Source: an uncultured Pelagibacteraceae bacterium
Lineage (GTDB): Bacteria > Pseudomonadota > Alphaproteobacteria > Pelagibacterales > Pelagibacteraceae
Direction: 5' to 3'
Length of the DNA stretch: 64,000 nt
NCBI GenBank assembly: GCA_902515355.1
Contig: CABXUA010000001.1
Coordinates: 1 to 64,000 of the forward strand
Shown: positions 17,828 to 25,920 of the stretch, piece by piece
How the letters are laid out: each line of letters starts with the position of its first letter
How positions within the stretch are numbered: position 1 is the first letter of the stretch
Position numbers and translations under genes: made by a program
The notes under the pieces: generated by a model
Seen by the model: only the letters and a program-made list of their open reading frames with translations
What the model was told of the DNA's origin: nothing
Databases searched by the model: none

Positions 17828-18769
17828 TTATTGAGTCCAACTGTCGAAAGTCTTTTGGTTTGCTTTTATCCACTCTGCAGCGTGTTTTCTGATTGCTCTT
17901 TCGCTTTTTTCACCGGCATTCATTTTCATGTTTTGCGCAGCAATATCCGCTAGTGGTATAGATGCTTTTGAAAGCATTTTTTTCACTTTGGGATTAGCTT
18001 TAAGGAAATCAACGTTAGCAGCAGGACGAATATCGTCAGCACCAAAACCCATATTTATTTTAGGTTTCGAAGCGTTAGCAACTTTAACTTTTTTAGTAGC
18101 GCTGTAAGGAACTTCTATCCAAACAACGTCTTTACCAAGTTGCAAAGCACCTACAGTCCAGTTCGGAGTCCATGTATAAAATAATACTGGTTTCCCGTTT
18201 TTATATTTAGCAACAACATCTGCCATTGAAGCAGAGTAGTCAGCTTTAACTGGATTTATAAAGTCACCTAAACCAAGTTCAGCAAAATGTTTTGTAATTT
18301 GCTTCTCACAACCCCAACCTGGAGGGCAAGCGACCATGTCTGCTTTACCATCACCATTAGAGTCGAATTTCTTAGCGTGAGCTTTAATATCCATTACGCT
18401 TTTAATTCCAAGACTGTCAGCTGATTTTTTGTCAATCAGATAACCTTGTAAACCACCTTTTTTCATCACATAACCAACTGGCTTAACTTTACCTTTTGAT
18501 TCTTTGATGTATCCGTCGTGCGTACTGAACCAACCATTAACCCAAAGGTCTAGGTCTCCTGCAGCTGCAGCAACATAAAATACTGAAGGCTTGATAGCTT
18601 TAGGCTCAGTTACTGTGTAACCCATGCCTTCTAAAGCTTGTTTGTAGATTTCAGCTTGAAAGTAACCTGTATCCCAGTTTGCTTTTGCCATTTTAATTTC
18701 TTTTGCAGAAGCAACATTAGAGATAGCAATCGAAGTAAATAAAGCTACTATTAATTTAAATAGTCTCAT
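17828..18769 (-). CDS. proX: Glycine betaine/proline-binding periplasmic protein
   Basis: A 313-residue solute-binding protein (OpuAC type). The signal peptide ends in NVASA near residue 22. Aromatic residues that box quaternary amines in this family are visible in ANWDTGYFQ, WVNGWFS, PPGWGCE and WTPNWTVG. An SKASIPLADIAAQNMKMN segment and a C-terminal helix follow. The gene has a good Shine-Dalgarno (AAGGGGGAA) before the ATG. In marine bacteria such proteins supply betaine for osmolyte, methyl and glycine needs; the exact ligand is not certain from sequence. Confidence 0.93.
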   Translation of the reverse strand: MRLFKLIVALFTSIAISNVASAKEIKMAKANWDTGYFQAEIYKQALEGMGYTVTEPKAIKPSVFYVAAAAGDLDLWVNGWFSTHDGYIKESKGKVKPVGYVMKKGGLQGYLIDKKSADSLGIKSVMDIKAHAKKFDSNGDGKADMVACPPGWGCEKQITKHFAELGLGDFINPVKADYSASMADVVAKYKNGKPVLFYTWTPNWTVGALQLGKDVVWIEVPYSATKKVKVANASKPKINMGFGADDIRPAANVDFLKANPKVKKMLSKASIPLADIAAQNMKMNAGEKSERAIRKHAAEWIKANQKTFDSWTQ

Positions 18770-18872
18770 TTTTTCCCCCTTAATTGTTAATTATATAAAA
18801 AAGGTAGCATGTATGAGCATTTAATGTAACCGTTACTCAACTAAAAAGTGAATTTTTATAACCTTGTAAAAT

Positions 18873-18889
18873 AAGGCTTTTTTTGCCGT
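18873..18889 (-). terminator. Weak candidate terminator after gap
   Basis: On the minus strand GGC and GCC pair around a seven-A loop just after the gap stop codon, with AT-rich sequence following (TTATTTT). The stem is only three GC pairs plus flanking A-T, so it is weak. It would end the glycerol operon before proX. Confidence 0.25.
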
Positions 18890-18890
18890 T

Positions 18891-19895
18891 TTAAATCAAA
18901 CTTGCGATTTGAATTGCTGTATCGCACATTCGATTAGAAAAACCCCATTCGTTGTCATACCAAGAAAGAACTCTACTAAATTTTCCTTTTACTACTTGTG
19001 TTTGTGTTGAGTCAAAAATTGAGCTATGAGGATTATGATTAAAATCTTTAGATACTAAAGCTTTTTGATTGATGTCTAAAATACCTTTTAATTCTCCTTT
19101 AGCTGCTTTGATCATAGCATTATTAATACTTTCTGTAGTTACTTCTTTCTCTGTGACTAATGTTAAATCTATTAATGAAACATTTGGTGTCGGTACCCTG
19201 ATTGCAGTACCATCCAATTTTCCTTTTAAACTAGGTAAAACCAAACTCATAGCTTTTGCTGCTCCTGTAGATGTTGGTATCATAGATCCTTCTGTGGCTC
19301 TCGCTCGTCTTAAATCTTTGTGTAGAGTGTCTAAAAGTTTTTGATCTCCTGTGTAGCTATGAATAGTTGTCATATAACCGTAAGTTATTCCAAAATTTTT
19401 TTCTAGAACCATAGCTACAGGCGCTAAACAATTTGTAGTACAAGATCCGTTAGAAATAATATTATGTTCTTTCTTTAGTTCTTTACTGTTAACACCTTGA
19501 ACTAAAGTAAAATCAACTTCTTTTGCTGGGGCAGAAATTATTACTTTCTTAGCACCTGCTTGAATATGTTTTCCAGCTGAAGTTTTATCTAAAAAAAAGC
19601 CAGTACATTCTAAAACAACGTCTGCACCTATTTTACCCCAGGGTAATTTTGAAGGATCTCTTTCTGCAAATACTTTTATATGTTGGTCTCCGATTTTGAA
19701 CCCATCGCTTGATGTTTTTACTTCATAATTTAGTATGCCATGAGTACTGTCATATTTAATTAAGTGGGCATTAGTCTCTATTGAGCCTAGATCATTAATG
19801 CCAACTACTTGAATCTTTCCCTTATAGTTCTCTAAAAGAGCTCTTAAGATTAATCGACCAATTCTACCAAATCCGTTAATTCCTATTTTAACCAT
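18891..19895 (-). CDS. gap: Glyceraldehyde-3-phosphate dehydrogenase
   Basis: A 334-residue enzyme that oxidises glyceraldehyde-3-phosphate to 1,3-bisphosphoglycerate. The Rossmann motif GINGFGRIGR opens the protein. Asp35 (INDLGS) indicates NAD use. Catalytic Cys152 sits in SNGSCTTNC and His179 in TTIHSYTGDQ. The C-terminal SWYDNEWGFS is conserved. It follows glpU by 5 bases, so it is probably the last gene of the glycerol operon. This links glycerol entry directly to lower glycolysis, or to gluconeogenesis if run in reverse. Confidence 0.96.
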   Translation of the reverse strand: MVKIGINGFGRIGRLILRALLENYKGKIQVVGINDLGSIETNAHLIKYDSTHGILNYEVKTSSDGFKIGDQHIKVFAERDPSKLPWGKIGADVVLECTGFFLDKTSAGKHIQAGAKKVIISAPAKEVDFTLVQGVNSKELKKEHNIISNGSCTTNCLAPVAMVLEKNFGITYGYMTTIHSYTGDQKLLDTLHKDLRRARATEGSMIPTSTGAAKAMSLVLPSLKGKLDGTAIRVPTPNVSLIDLTLVTEKEVTTESINNAMIKAAKGELKGILDINQKALVSKDFNHNPHSSIFDSTQTQVVKGKFSRVLSWYDNEWGFSNRMCDTAIQIASLI

Positions 19896-19900
19896 AAACT

Positions 19901-20257
19901 TTATACGTATTTAAATACAACAATAAAATAAGCAACGCAAATAATTGACGCTATCCACAAGACACTGCCAACTAATCCCAACCATGCTAAATGAATAAAT
20001 GCACTGCCAAGTAATGATATAAACAATCTGTCGCCCCTAGTAGTGTCTAAACCTAAAATTCCTTTTCTAGGAGATCCCCCTGGGTCCTTTTTTTCCCAAA
20101 TTAGCATTACAGTTATACATAAGGCTATAAAAATGAAAAAGGTAGCTGTTTGCCAAGTCCAGGCCATCCAAGAAAATAAGTCAAAATCAAAAAAACCTTT
20201 TTCTTTTGCCTTGCCAACATCGCCCCAGGTTGCTGCATATAACTTTGTGAACATCAT
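19901..20257 (-). CDS. glpU: Small membrane protein of glycerol ABC transporter operons (DUF2160)
   Basis: A 118-residue protein with three hydrophobic segments (about residues 30-50, 79-95 and 97-114) and a central polar loop WEKKDPGGSPRKGILGLDTTRGDR. This pattern is that of DUF2160 proteins found next to glycerol ABC transporters; the rhizobial glycerol locus calls the equivalent gene glpU. The function is unknown, possibly an accessory subunit of the transporter. Its start overlaps the glpQ stop (ATGA). A second ATG lies one codon downstream, so the exact first residue is open. Confidence 0.8.
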   Translation of the reverse strand: MMFTKLYAATWGDVGKAKEKGFFDFDLFSWMAWTWQTATFFIFIALCITVMLIWEKKDPGGSPRKGILGLDTTRGDRLFISLLGSAFIHLAWLGLVGSVLWIASIICVAYFIVVFKYV

Positions 20258-21054
20258 ACCCTTCCCATCGCAAATCCTTTAGCAATGTAATTCTTAACAA
20301 AGTAAATTACAATTGCTCCAGGAATTATTGTTAAAGTTCCAGCTGCTGCTAACAAACCAAGCTCATACCCTGATGTGCTAGCTGTTCTTGTCATAGTGGC
20401 TGCTATTGGTTTAGCAGCTGTTGCTGTTAATGTTTTAGCTAATAAGAGTTCAACCCAAGAAAACATAAAGCAGAAAAACATCGTTATTCCTATTCCAGCA
20501 GCAATAGTAGGAACAAAAATTTTAAAGAAAAATCTTCCAAATGAATATCCATCTACATACGCAGTTTCATCTAGTTCTTTCGGCACAGCAGACATAAATC
20601 CCTCTAATATCCAAACTGCTAAAGGAATATTAAATAAACAATGAGATAGAGCTACTGCTATATGGGTGTCAAATAGATTTACCGAAGAATAAAATTGAAA
20701 AAACGGCAGAGCAAAAACTGCGGGCGGAGCCATTCTATTTGTTAACAGCCAAAAAAATAAATGTTTATCTCCTAAAAATTTGTACCGAGAGAATGCATAG
20801 GCAGCAGGTAAAGCAGCTGCAACTGATATTATAGTATTAAATACAGTATACGTAATAGAGTTTACATAACCCATATACCATGTGCTATCTGTAAATATTT
20901 TTACATAATTCTCGGTAGTAAATTTTTGAGGCCACAAAGAATATGTGTTTATAATTTCTGTTGTTGTCTTAAAAGACATGTTAATAAGCCAATAAATCGG
21001 TAGCATTAAAAAAATTATATATAAAGTAGGAACTAACCATTTATATTTTTTCAT
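20254..21054 (-). CDS. glpQ: Glycerol ABC transporter permease
   Basis: A 266-residue inner-membrane permease of the sugar/carbohydrate importer class (MalG-like). Six hydrophobic segments are visible, with the EAA loop PKELDETAYVDGYSFGRFFF and the LPIYWLINMSFK start typical of the family. The TNRMAPP segment and the FVKNYIAKGFAMGRV C terminus match the glycerol/sugar permeases. With GlpP it forms the glycerol channel. Overlaps of 4 bases occur at both ends (glpP and glpU). The symbol follows the rhizobial glpSTPQUV naming and does not mean the phosphodiesterase GlpQ of E. coli. Confidence 0.86.
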   Translation of the reverse strand: MKKYKWLVPTLYIIFLMLPIYWLINMSFKTTTEIINTYSLWPQKFTTENYVKIFTDSTWYMGYVNSITYTVFNTIISVAAALPAAYAFSRYKFLGDKHLFFWLLTNRMAPPAVFALPFFQFYSSVNLFDTHIAVALSHCLFNIPLAVWILEGFMSAVPKELDETAYVDGYSFGRFFFKIFVPTIAAGIGITMFFCFMFSWVELLLAKTLTATAAKPIAATMTRTASTSGYELGLLAAAGTLTIIPGAIVIYFVKNYIAKGFAMGRV

Positions 21055-21917
21055 GACTTTGCCTCATTTTTCATCATTAAATTATAAAATACCCAACAAA
21101 CTAAAAGTACAATAAAGAAATAGATTAATGACATTGCAGCTGCTGGCCCTAAATCAAATTGACCTAAAGCCATTTTTACTAAATCAATAGATAAAAATGC
21201 TGTTGTGTTTCCTGGTCCACCTCCAGTTAAAACAAATGGCTCAGTGTAAATCATAAAACTATCCATAAATCTTAATAGAATGGCTAAAGTTAAAACTTTT
21301 TTCATTTTTGGTAGTTCTATATATCTAAAAGTAGCCCATCGACTTGCTCCATCAATTTCTGCTGCTTGGTAATAAGCTGGTTGGATAGAGTTTAAACCAG
21401 CGTAAGATAAAAGTACCACCAAAGAAGTCCAATGCCACACATCCATCAAGATTGTAGTAAACCATGCATCACCAGGTTGTTGGGTAAAGTTATAATCAAA
21501 ACCCATTGAATTTAACGTATGACCTAAAAAACCTATGTCAGGTAAAGCAAAAATATTCCACATTGCACCAACAACATTCCATGGAATTAAAAGAGGCATG
21601 GACATTAAAATCAAACAAACAGGCACACCAAGACCTTTCTTTGGCATTGTTAAAGCAATAGCTATACCAAGAGGAATTTGAATTAGAAGAATAATAAAAG
21701 TAAATGCTATTTGCCTTCCTAAAGCTGCATGAAATCTTTCAGATAGTAAAATTTGTTTAAACCATCTTGTTCCTTCCCAAGCGAATACATTATTCCCAAA
21801 TGTTTCTTGGAAAGAGTAATTTACTACTGTCATTAAAGGAATAGCTGCATTAAATGCAACAAGAACAAATACAGGAATTACGAAGTACCAAGCTTTTTGA
21901 TTAATAGTTTTATTCAT
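21051..21917 (-). CDS. glpP: Glycerol ABC transporter permease
   Basis: A 288-residue inner-membrane permease of the MalF/UgpA class with six hydrophobic segments. The EAA loop is IQPAYYQAAEIDGASRWATF, followed by RYIELPKMKKVL. A TGGGPGNTT motif marks the segment before the last two membrane spans. It pairs with GlpQ. It overlaps glpT by 1 base and glpQ by 4 bases, consistent with tight stoichiometric expression. Substrate assignment rests on the neighbouring glpK, glpV and DUF2160 genes. Confidence 0.86.
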   Translation of the reverse strand: MNKTINQKAWYFVIPVFVLVAFNAAIPLMTVVNYSFQETFGNNVFAWEGTRWFKQILLSERFHAALGRQIAFTFIILLIQIPLGIAIALTMPKKGLGVPVCLILMSMPLLIPWNVVGAMWNIFALPDIGFLGHTLNSMGFDYNFTQQPGDAWFTTILMDVWHWTSLVVLLSYAGLNSIQPAYYQAAEIDGASRWATFRYIELPKMKKVLTLAILLRFMDSFMIYTEPFVLTGGGPGNTTAFLSIDLVKMALGQFDLGPAAAMSLIYFFIVLLVCWVFYNLMMKNEAKS

Positions 21918-22981
21918 TATTCTATGATCCAGTTGTCTCCATAAATATAAGTGTATTTTTGATCAAATGTTATATACGCACTTTCATTTGGAATTTCGGT
22001 AGACGCATTAGACAAAATTTTAATATTTCCTCCATTGCACTCTGTATCAATAATTTTATGTCTTCCCGTGTTACTTACTCTTTTTATTTTCACTGGAATT
22101 CCGTTTTTTGAAAAACTAATAAATTCTGGTCTAATCCCTATTTGGGTTTTTTTATAATTTGAGTCTTTAACAGATTTGTGACTTTGGATTTTTTGACCAC
22201 TAAAATTGATTTGGCCATTCTTTATTTTGCATGGTAAAATGTTCATTCCAGGTGAACCAATAAAATGCCCTACAAATGTATGCTTAGGTTTTTCAAATAA
22301 TTCGACAGGTGTTCCAGTTTGAACAATTTGACCTTCGTGCATGACTACAACTTGGTCCGCAAAAGTTAAAGCTTCTGTTTGATCATGTGTTACATATATC
22401 ATCGTGCGATTAATTTTTTGGTGTAATTCTTTTAACTTGGATCTTAAAACCCATTTTAAATGCGGGTCAATTACTGTTAGAGGTTCATCGAACATTATTA
22501 CGTTCACATCTGATCTTACTAAACCTCTACCTAAAGAAATTTTTTGTTTGCCGTCAGCCGTTAAACCAGATGCTCGGTTATTTAATGTAGCAGTTAACTC
22601 GAGCATCTCAGCAATTTCTTTAACTTTGGATGCTACTTCTGAGTCTGAAAGACCTCTATTTTTTAATGGAAAAGCTAAGTTATCATAAACAGTCATGGTG
22701 TCATAAATAACTGGAAATTGAAATATCTGAGCGATATCTCTCTGCACAGGATTAAGCGATGTAATGTCCTTGTCATTGAATAAAACATTGCCCTTTGTTG
22801 GTTTTAATAAACCTGAAACAATATTTAACAATGTAGTCTTTCCACAACCTGACGGTCCTAAAAGGGCGTAAGCACCACCATCTTTCCAATCAATGTTGAT
22901 ATCTCTTAAAGCCCAATCGGAATTATTATTTTGTTTTTCCAAATAACTATGACTTAAATCTTTTAAAGTAATTTTAGCCAT
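21917..22981 (-). CDS. glpT: Glycerol ABC transporter ATP-binding subunit 2
   Basis: A 354-residue ATPase of the carbohydrate importer class. Walker A is GPSGCGKTT and Walker B VIMFDEP, with a switch VTHDQTEAL. The signature is altered to LTADGKQKISLGRGL (normally LSGGQ), which is typical of one partner in the GlpS/GlpT heterodimer. A TOBE-like C-terminal domain (GIRPEFI) follows. It overlaps glpS by 8 bases and glpP by 1. The degenerate signature suggests that only one of the two ATP sites is fully active, an inference from ABC mechanism. Confidence 0.87.
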   Translation of the reverse strand: MAKITLKDLSHSYLEKQNNNSDWALRDINIDWKDGGAYALLGPSGCGKTTLLNIVSGLLKPTKGNVLFNDKDITSLNPVQRDIAQIFQFPVIYDTMTVYDNLAFPLKNRGLSDSEVASKVKEIAEMLELTATLNNRASGLTADGKQKISLGRGLVRSDVNVIMFDEPLTVIDPHLKWVLRSKLKELHQKINRTMIYVTHDQTEALTFADQVVVMHEGQIVQTGTPVELFEKPKHTFVGHFIGSPGMNILPCKIKNGQINFSGQKIQSHKSVKDSNYKKTQIGIRPEFISFSKNGIPVKIKRVSNTGRHKIIDTECNGGNIKILSNASTEIPNESAYITFDQKYTYIYGDNWIIE

Positions 22982-24038
22982 TTTTTACCAACCTGTTATT
23001 CTGGTCAAAATATAAAAACTCATCCGTGTTCATATATAGCTTCGTATCTGCACCAACATTTTTTTGTTGAGTTCCATTAGATAATGAAACCCAATTTAAA
23101 TTACCGTTTGTAAAATGTATTAAACTTTCTGATCCACTAAGTTCGGAAATTTGTACTTTGCCATTAATTTCTACTGGATTATTTCCCTCTTTGTATGTTG
23201 TAATATTATGAGGCCTTATACCAATTTTATAAGTTCCATCTTTGATTTTGGCTAATGACTTCCATTGAACGTTATTATCTAAGAATTTACATATATCTCC
23301 ACTTTTTTTAATTTCAGCTATGTTCATAGGTGGATCACTAAAAACTTTAGCTGAAATTAAATTTTCTGGTTTGTTATAAACCTCTAAAGTTTTTCCGTAC
23401 TGAATTACTTTGCCTTCTAATAAAGTTGCTGTATTCCCCCCTATCATTAAAGCATCTGATGGCTCTGTAGTTGCATAAACTACTATACAGTCTCTGTCTT
23501 CGAATAATTTTGGTAATTCTTCCCTTAACTCCTCTCTTAATTTAAAATCTAAATTTGCAAGAGGCTCATCTAATAAAATCAAATCGGAATCCTTGACTAA
23601 GGCTCTTGCTAGAGCTGTTCTTTGTTGTTGACCTCCTGAAAGTTCATCAGGTTTTTTATTCAACATTGCTGATAATTTTAAAAGTTCTGCTACTTTTCCT
23701 ACTCGTTGTTTAATTTCGTCTGACTTAACTCCAGTTATAGTTAATGGTGAAGCAATATTTTCATATACTGTATAATTAGGATAGTTAATAAATTGTTGAT
23801 ATACCATCGAACAATTTCTCTTTTGAACTTTCATGCCGGTTACATTTTCGCCATCAAACCAAATCTCACCAGAAGTTGGTTTATCTAATCCAGCCATAAT
23901 TTGCATTAAAGTAGTTTTACCAGCTAGAGTTGAGCCAAGAAGTACATTTATAGTATTTTTCTTTAATTTTAGACTTGTAGGATAAATATGAGTGTCTATT
24001 CCAATTTTTTTTTCTATATTTTTTAATTCTAGACTCAT
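22974..24038 (-). CDS. glpS: Glycerol ABC transporter ATP-binding subunit 1
   Basis: A 354-residue ATPase. Its Walker A is altered to GSTLAGKTT, while the signature [15 protein letters not shown] and Walker B LILLDEPLANLD are canonical. The switch region reads VYATTEPSDAL instead of VTHDQ, so the usual switch His is replaced by Thr. The C-terminal TOBE-like domain has GIRPHNITT. The complementary oddities of GlpS (switch) and GlpT (signature) point to an asymmetric ATPase pair. It is separated from glpV by 68 bases that contain a strong terminator. Confidence 0.87.
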   Translation of the reverse strand: MSLELKNIEKKIGIDTHIYPTSLKLKKNTINVLLGSTLAGKTTLMQIMAGLDKPTSGEIWFDGENVTGMKVQKRNCSMVYQQFINYPNYTVYENIASPLTITGVKSDEIKQRVGKVAELLKLSAMLNKKPDELSGGQQQRTALARALVKDSDLILLDEPLANLDFKLREELREELPKLFEDRDCIVVYATTEPSDALMIGGNTATLLEGKVIQYGKTLEVYNKPENLISAKVFSDPPMNIAEIKKSGDICKFLDNNVQWKSLAKIKDGTYKIGIRPHNITTYKEGNNPVEINGKVQISELSGSESLIHFTNGNLNWVSLSNGTQQKNVGADTKLYMNTDEFLYFDQNNRLVKNG

Positions 24039-24056
24039 AGTTTAAAATTTTATTTT

Positions 24057-24086
24057 AAAAAAAGGGGGCAGCTAGTGCCCCCTTTT
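24057..24086 (-). terminator. Intrinsic terminator/attenuator between glpV and glpS
   Basis: On the minus strand the arm AAAAGGGGGCA (24076-24086) pairs with TGCCCCCTTTT (24060-24070) around a 5-base loop, followed by a T-run. The GC core is seven pairs, strong for so AT-rich a genome. It lies between the binding-protein gene and the ATPase and permease genes. Confidence 0.9.
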
Positions 24087-24106
24087 CAATTTAGATTAAC
24101 CTCTAA

Positions 24107-25822
24107 CTATTTCCAAGCTTTCGCGTATGGAACAGTTTTTCCTTGAGGTTTTTCGTTACGTTTAGCTTTAGGTGAACCCTTTTTATTTAACCAATAAGAA
24201 GCTTCCCTTGGTTTATTTAGTCTTGGTCCACATCCACCGTATGCGTTACTACCTTTGTCAGCAGCTTCCATACGAGACATAACTAGATCCATCTCTTCTG
24301 CAAGACGATCCATAGCTTGTTGTGGAGTAAACGCACCTGAGTTTACATCTCCAATTTGTTGCCACCAGATTTGTGCAAGTTTCGGATAGTCCGGAACGTT
24401 AACACCTGTTGGTGACCAAATATTTCTGTTGTCAGATCTGTAGAACTCAACAAGTCCACCAAGTGCTGGTGCTCTTTCTGTAAAAGATTTATGGTCAATT
24501 GAACTATCTCTGATGATAGTTAAACCAACGTGACTTTTCTTAAGATCTACTGTTTTAGATACAACGAATTGAGCGTACAACCATGCAGCTTTTCTATTTT
24601 TAACCGGTGTAGACTTAAATAAAGTCCATGATCCAGCATCTTGATATCCAAGCTTCATGCCTTCTTCCCAATAAGGTCCTTTTGGCGATGGACCCATTCT
24701 CCATAACGGCATACCATTAGCGTCAACAACTTTATTGTTAGGATTTTTTCCTACTAAAGAAGCTGTAAAAGCTGTGTACCAGAAAATTTGCTGAGCAACG
24801 TTTCCAGAAGATAGAGACGGAAGAGACTGATAAAAGTCCATAGCCGCAGCACCTGGAGGTGCATAGTTTCTTAACCACTCATCCCATTTTCTAATAGCGT
24901 ATACAGCAGCAGGACCGTTAGCAGCTCCACCTCTTGTTACTGAAGCTCCTACAGGGTTACAAGAACCTTTTTCCATTCTTATTCCCCATTCGTCCACTGG
25001 TATTCCATTAGGTTTTCCTACATCACCAGCTCCAGCCATTGATAACCACGCGTCAGTCATTCTCCATCCTAAGTCAGGAGCTCTTTTACCGTAGTCCATG
25101 TGGCCGTATATTTGAACACCGTCAATATTCTTCACATCTTCAGAGAAGTATTTTGCGATATCTTCATAAGCAGACCAATTTAAAGGAACGCCTAAATCGT
25201 ATCCGTATTTGGCTTTAAAACCTTTTTTGATTTCAGGTCTATCAAACCAATCTTTTCTAAACCAATAAAGGTTAGCAAATTGTTGGTCAGGCATTTGATA
25301 TAAGTCGCCATCTGGACCTGTAGTAAACTGTTTACCGATAAAATCATCTAGGTCTAAAGTTGGTAAAGTTACATCTTTACCTTCACCAGCCATCCATTTA
25401 GTCAAATTAACAGCTTGTTGCATTCTAGCGTGAGTACCAATCAAATCTGAGTCATTGATATAAGCATCGTAAATACTTACGTTTGTTTGCATTTGAGTTT
25501 GTACAGCCATTACCACATCACCTTCACCAAGTAACTGGTGATTAACTTTAATCCCAGTAATCTCTTCAAAAGCTTTAGTTAAAGTTTTTGATTCATACTC
25601 GTGAGTAGGAATAGTTTCAGATAATACTTTGATAGACATTCCTTTGAATGGCTTCGCAGCATTTTGGAACCATTTTAGTTCTTTAATTCTTTCTTTTTCA
25701 GAAAGTACAGAAAGACTAAACTCACCAGTAGCCCACTTCTTGATTGCGTCAGCGCTTGCAGAAGAAGCTAAAAGAGAAAGTGAAACAGCAACAGCCATTA
25801 TTGTTTTAAATGTTTTAAACAT
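24107..25822 (-). CDS. glpV: Glycerol ABC transporter periplasmic binding protein
   Basis: A 571-residue binding protein, long as in the GlpV family. The signal peptide (MFKTFKTIMAVAVSLSLLAS) is cut probably after SASA. The mature part shows ETIPTHEYESKTL near residue 70, TTGPDGDLYQMPDQ, and many aromatic residues around the ligand cleft (YWFRKDWFDRP, GAAAMDFYQSLPSL). The frame stays open to 25864, but a GGGGGAA Shine-Dalgarno 5 bases before the ATG at 25822 decides the start. A 98-base gap to glpK could hold an internal promoter. Abundant expression is suggested by the downstream attenuator. Confidence 0.88.
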   Translation of the reverse strand: MFKTFKTIMAVAVSLSLLASSASADAIKKWATGEFSLSVLSEKERIKELKWFQNAAKPFKGMSIKVLSETIPTHEYESKTLTKAFEEITGIKVNHQLLGEGDVVMAVQTQMQTNVSIYDAYINDSDLIGTHARMQQAVNLTKWMAGEGKDVTLPTLDLDDFIGKQFTTGPDGDLYQMPDQQFANLYWFRKDWFDRPEIKKGFKAKYGYDLGVPLNWSAYEDIAKYFSEDVKNIDGVQIYGHMDYGKRAPDLGWRMTDAWLSMAGAGDVGKPNGIPVDEWGIRMEKGSCNPVGASVTRGGAANGPAAVYAIRKWDEWLRNYAPPGAAAMDFYQSLPSLSSGNVAQQIFWYTAFTASLVGKNPNNKVVDANGMPLWRMGPSPKGPYWEEGMKLGYQDAGSWTLFKSTPVKNRKAAWLYAQFVVSKTVDLKKSHVGLTIIRDSSIDHKSFTERAPALGGLVEFYRSDNRNIWSPTGVNVPDYPKLAQIWWQQIGDVNSGAFTPQQAMDRLAEEMDLVMSRMEAADKGSNAYGGCGPRLNKPREASYWLNKKGSPKAKRNEKPQGKTVPYAKAWK

Positions 25823-25920
25823 TAATTCCCCCATTGTTGTTTTTAAGTTCTTTGATTGAAACAAAAAAAAGGGATTATGTACAGATACGAAATATATAAA
25901 TCTTACAACTAGAAGATGTA

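Noticed and set aside
18770..18890. Glycine or SAM riboswitch before proX
   Set aside because: Considered because SAR11 uses such riboswitches, but the 121-base gap shows no conserved core that I recognise; only AT-rich leader and a Shine-Dalgarno.
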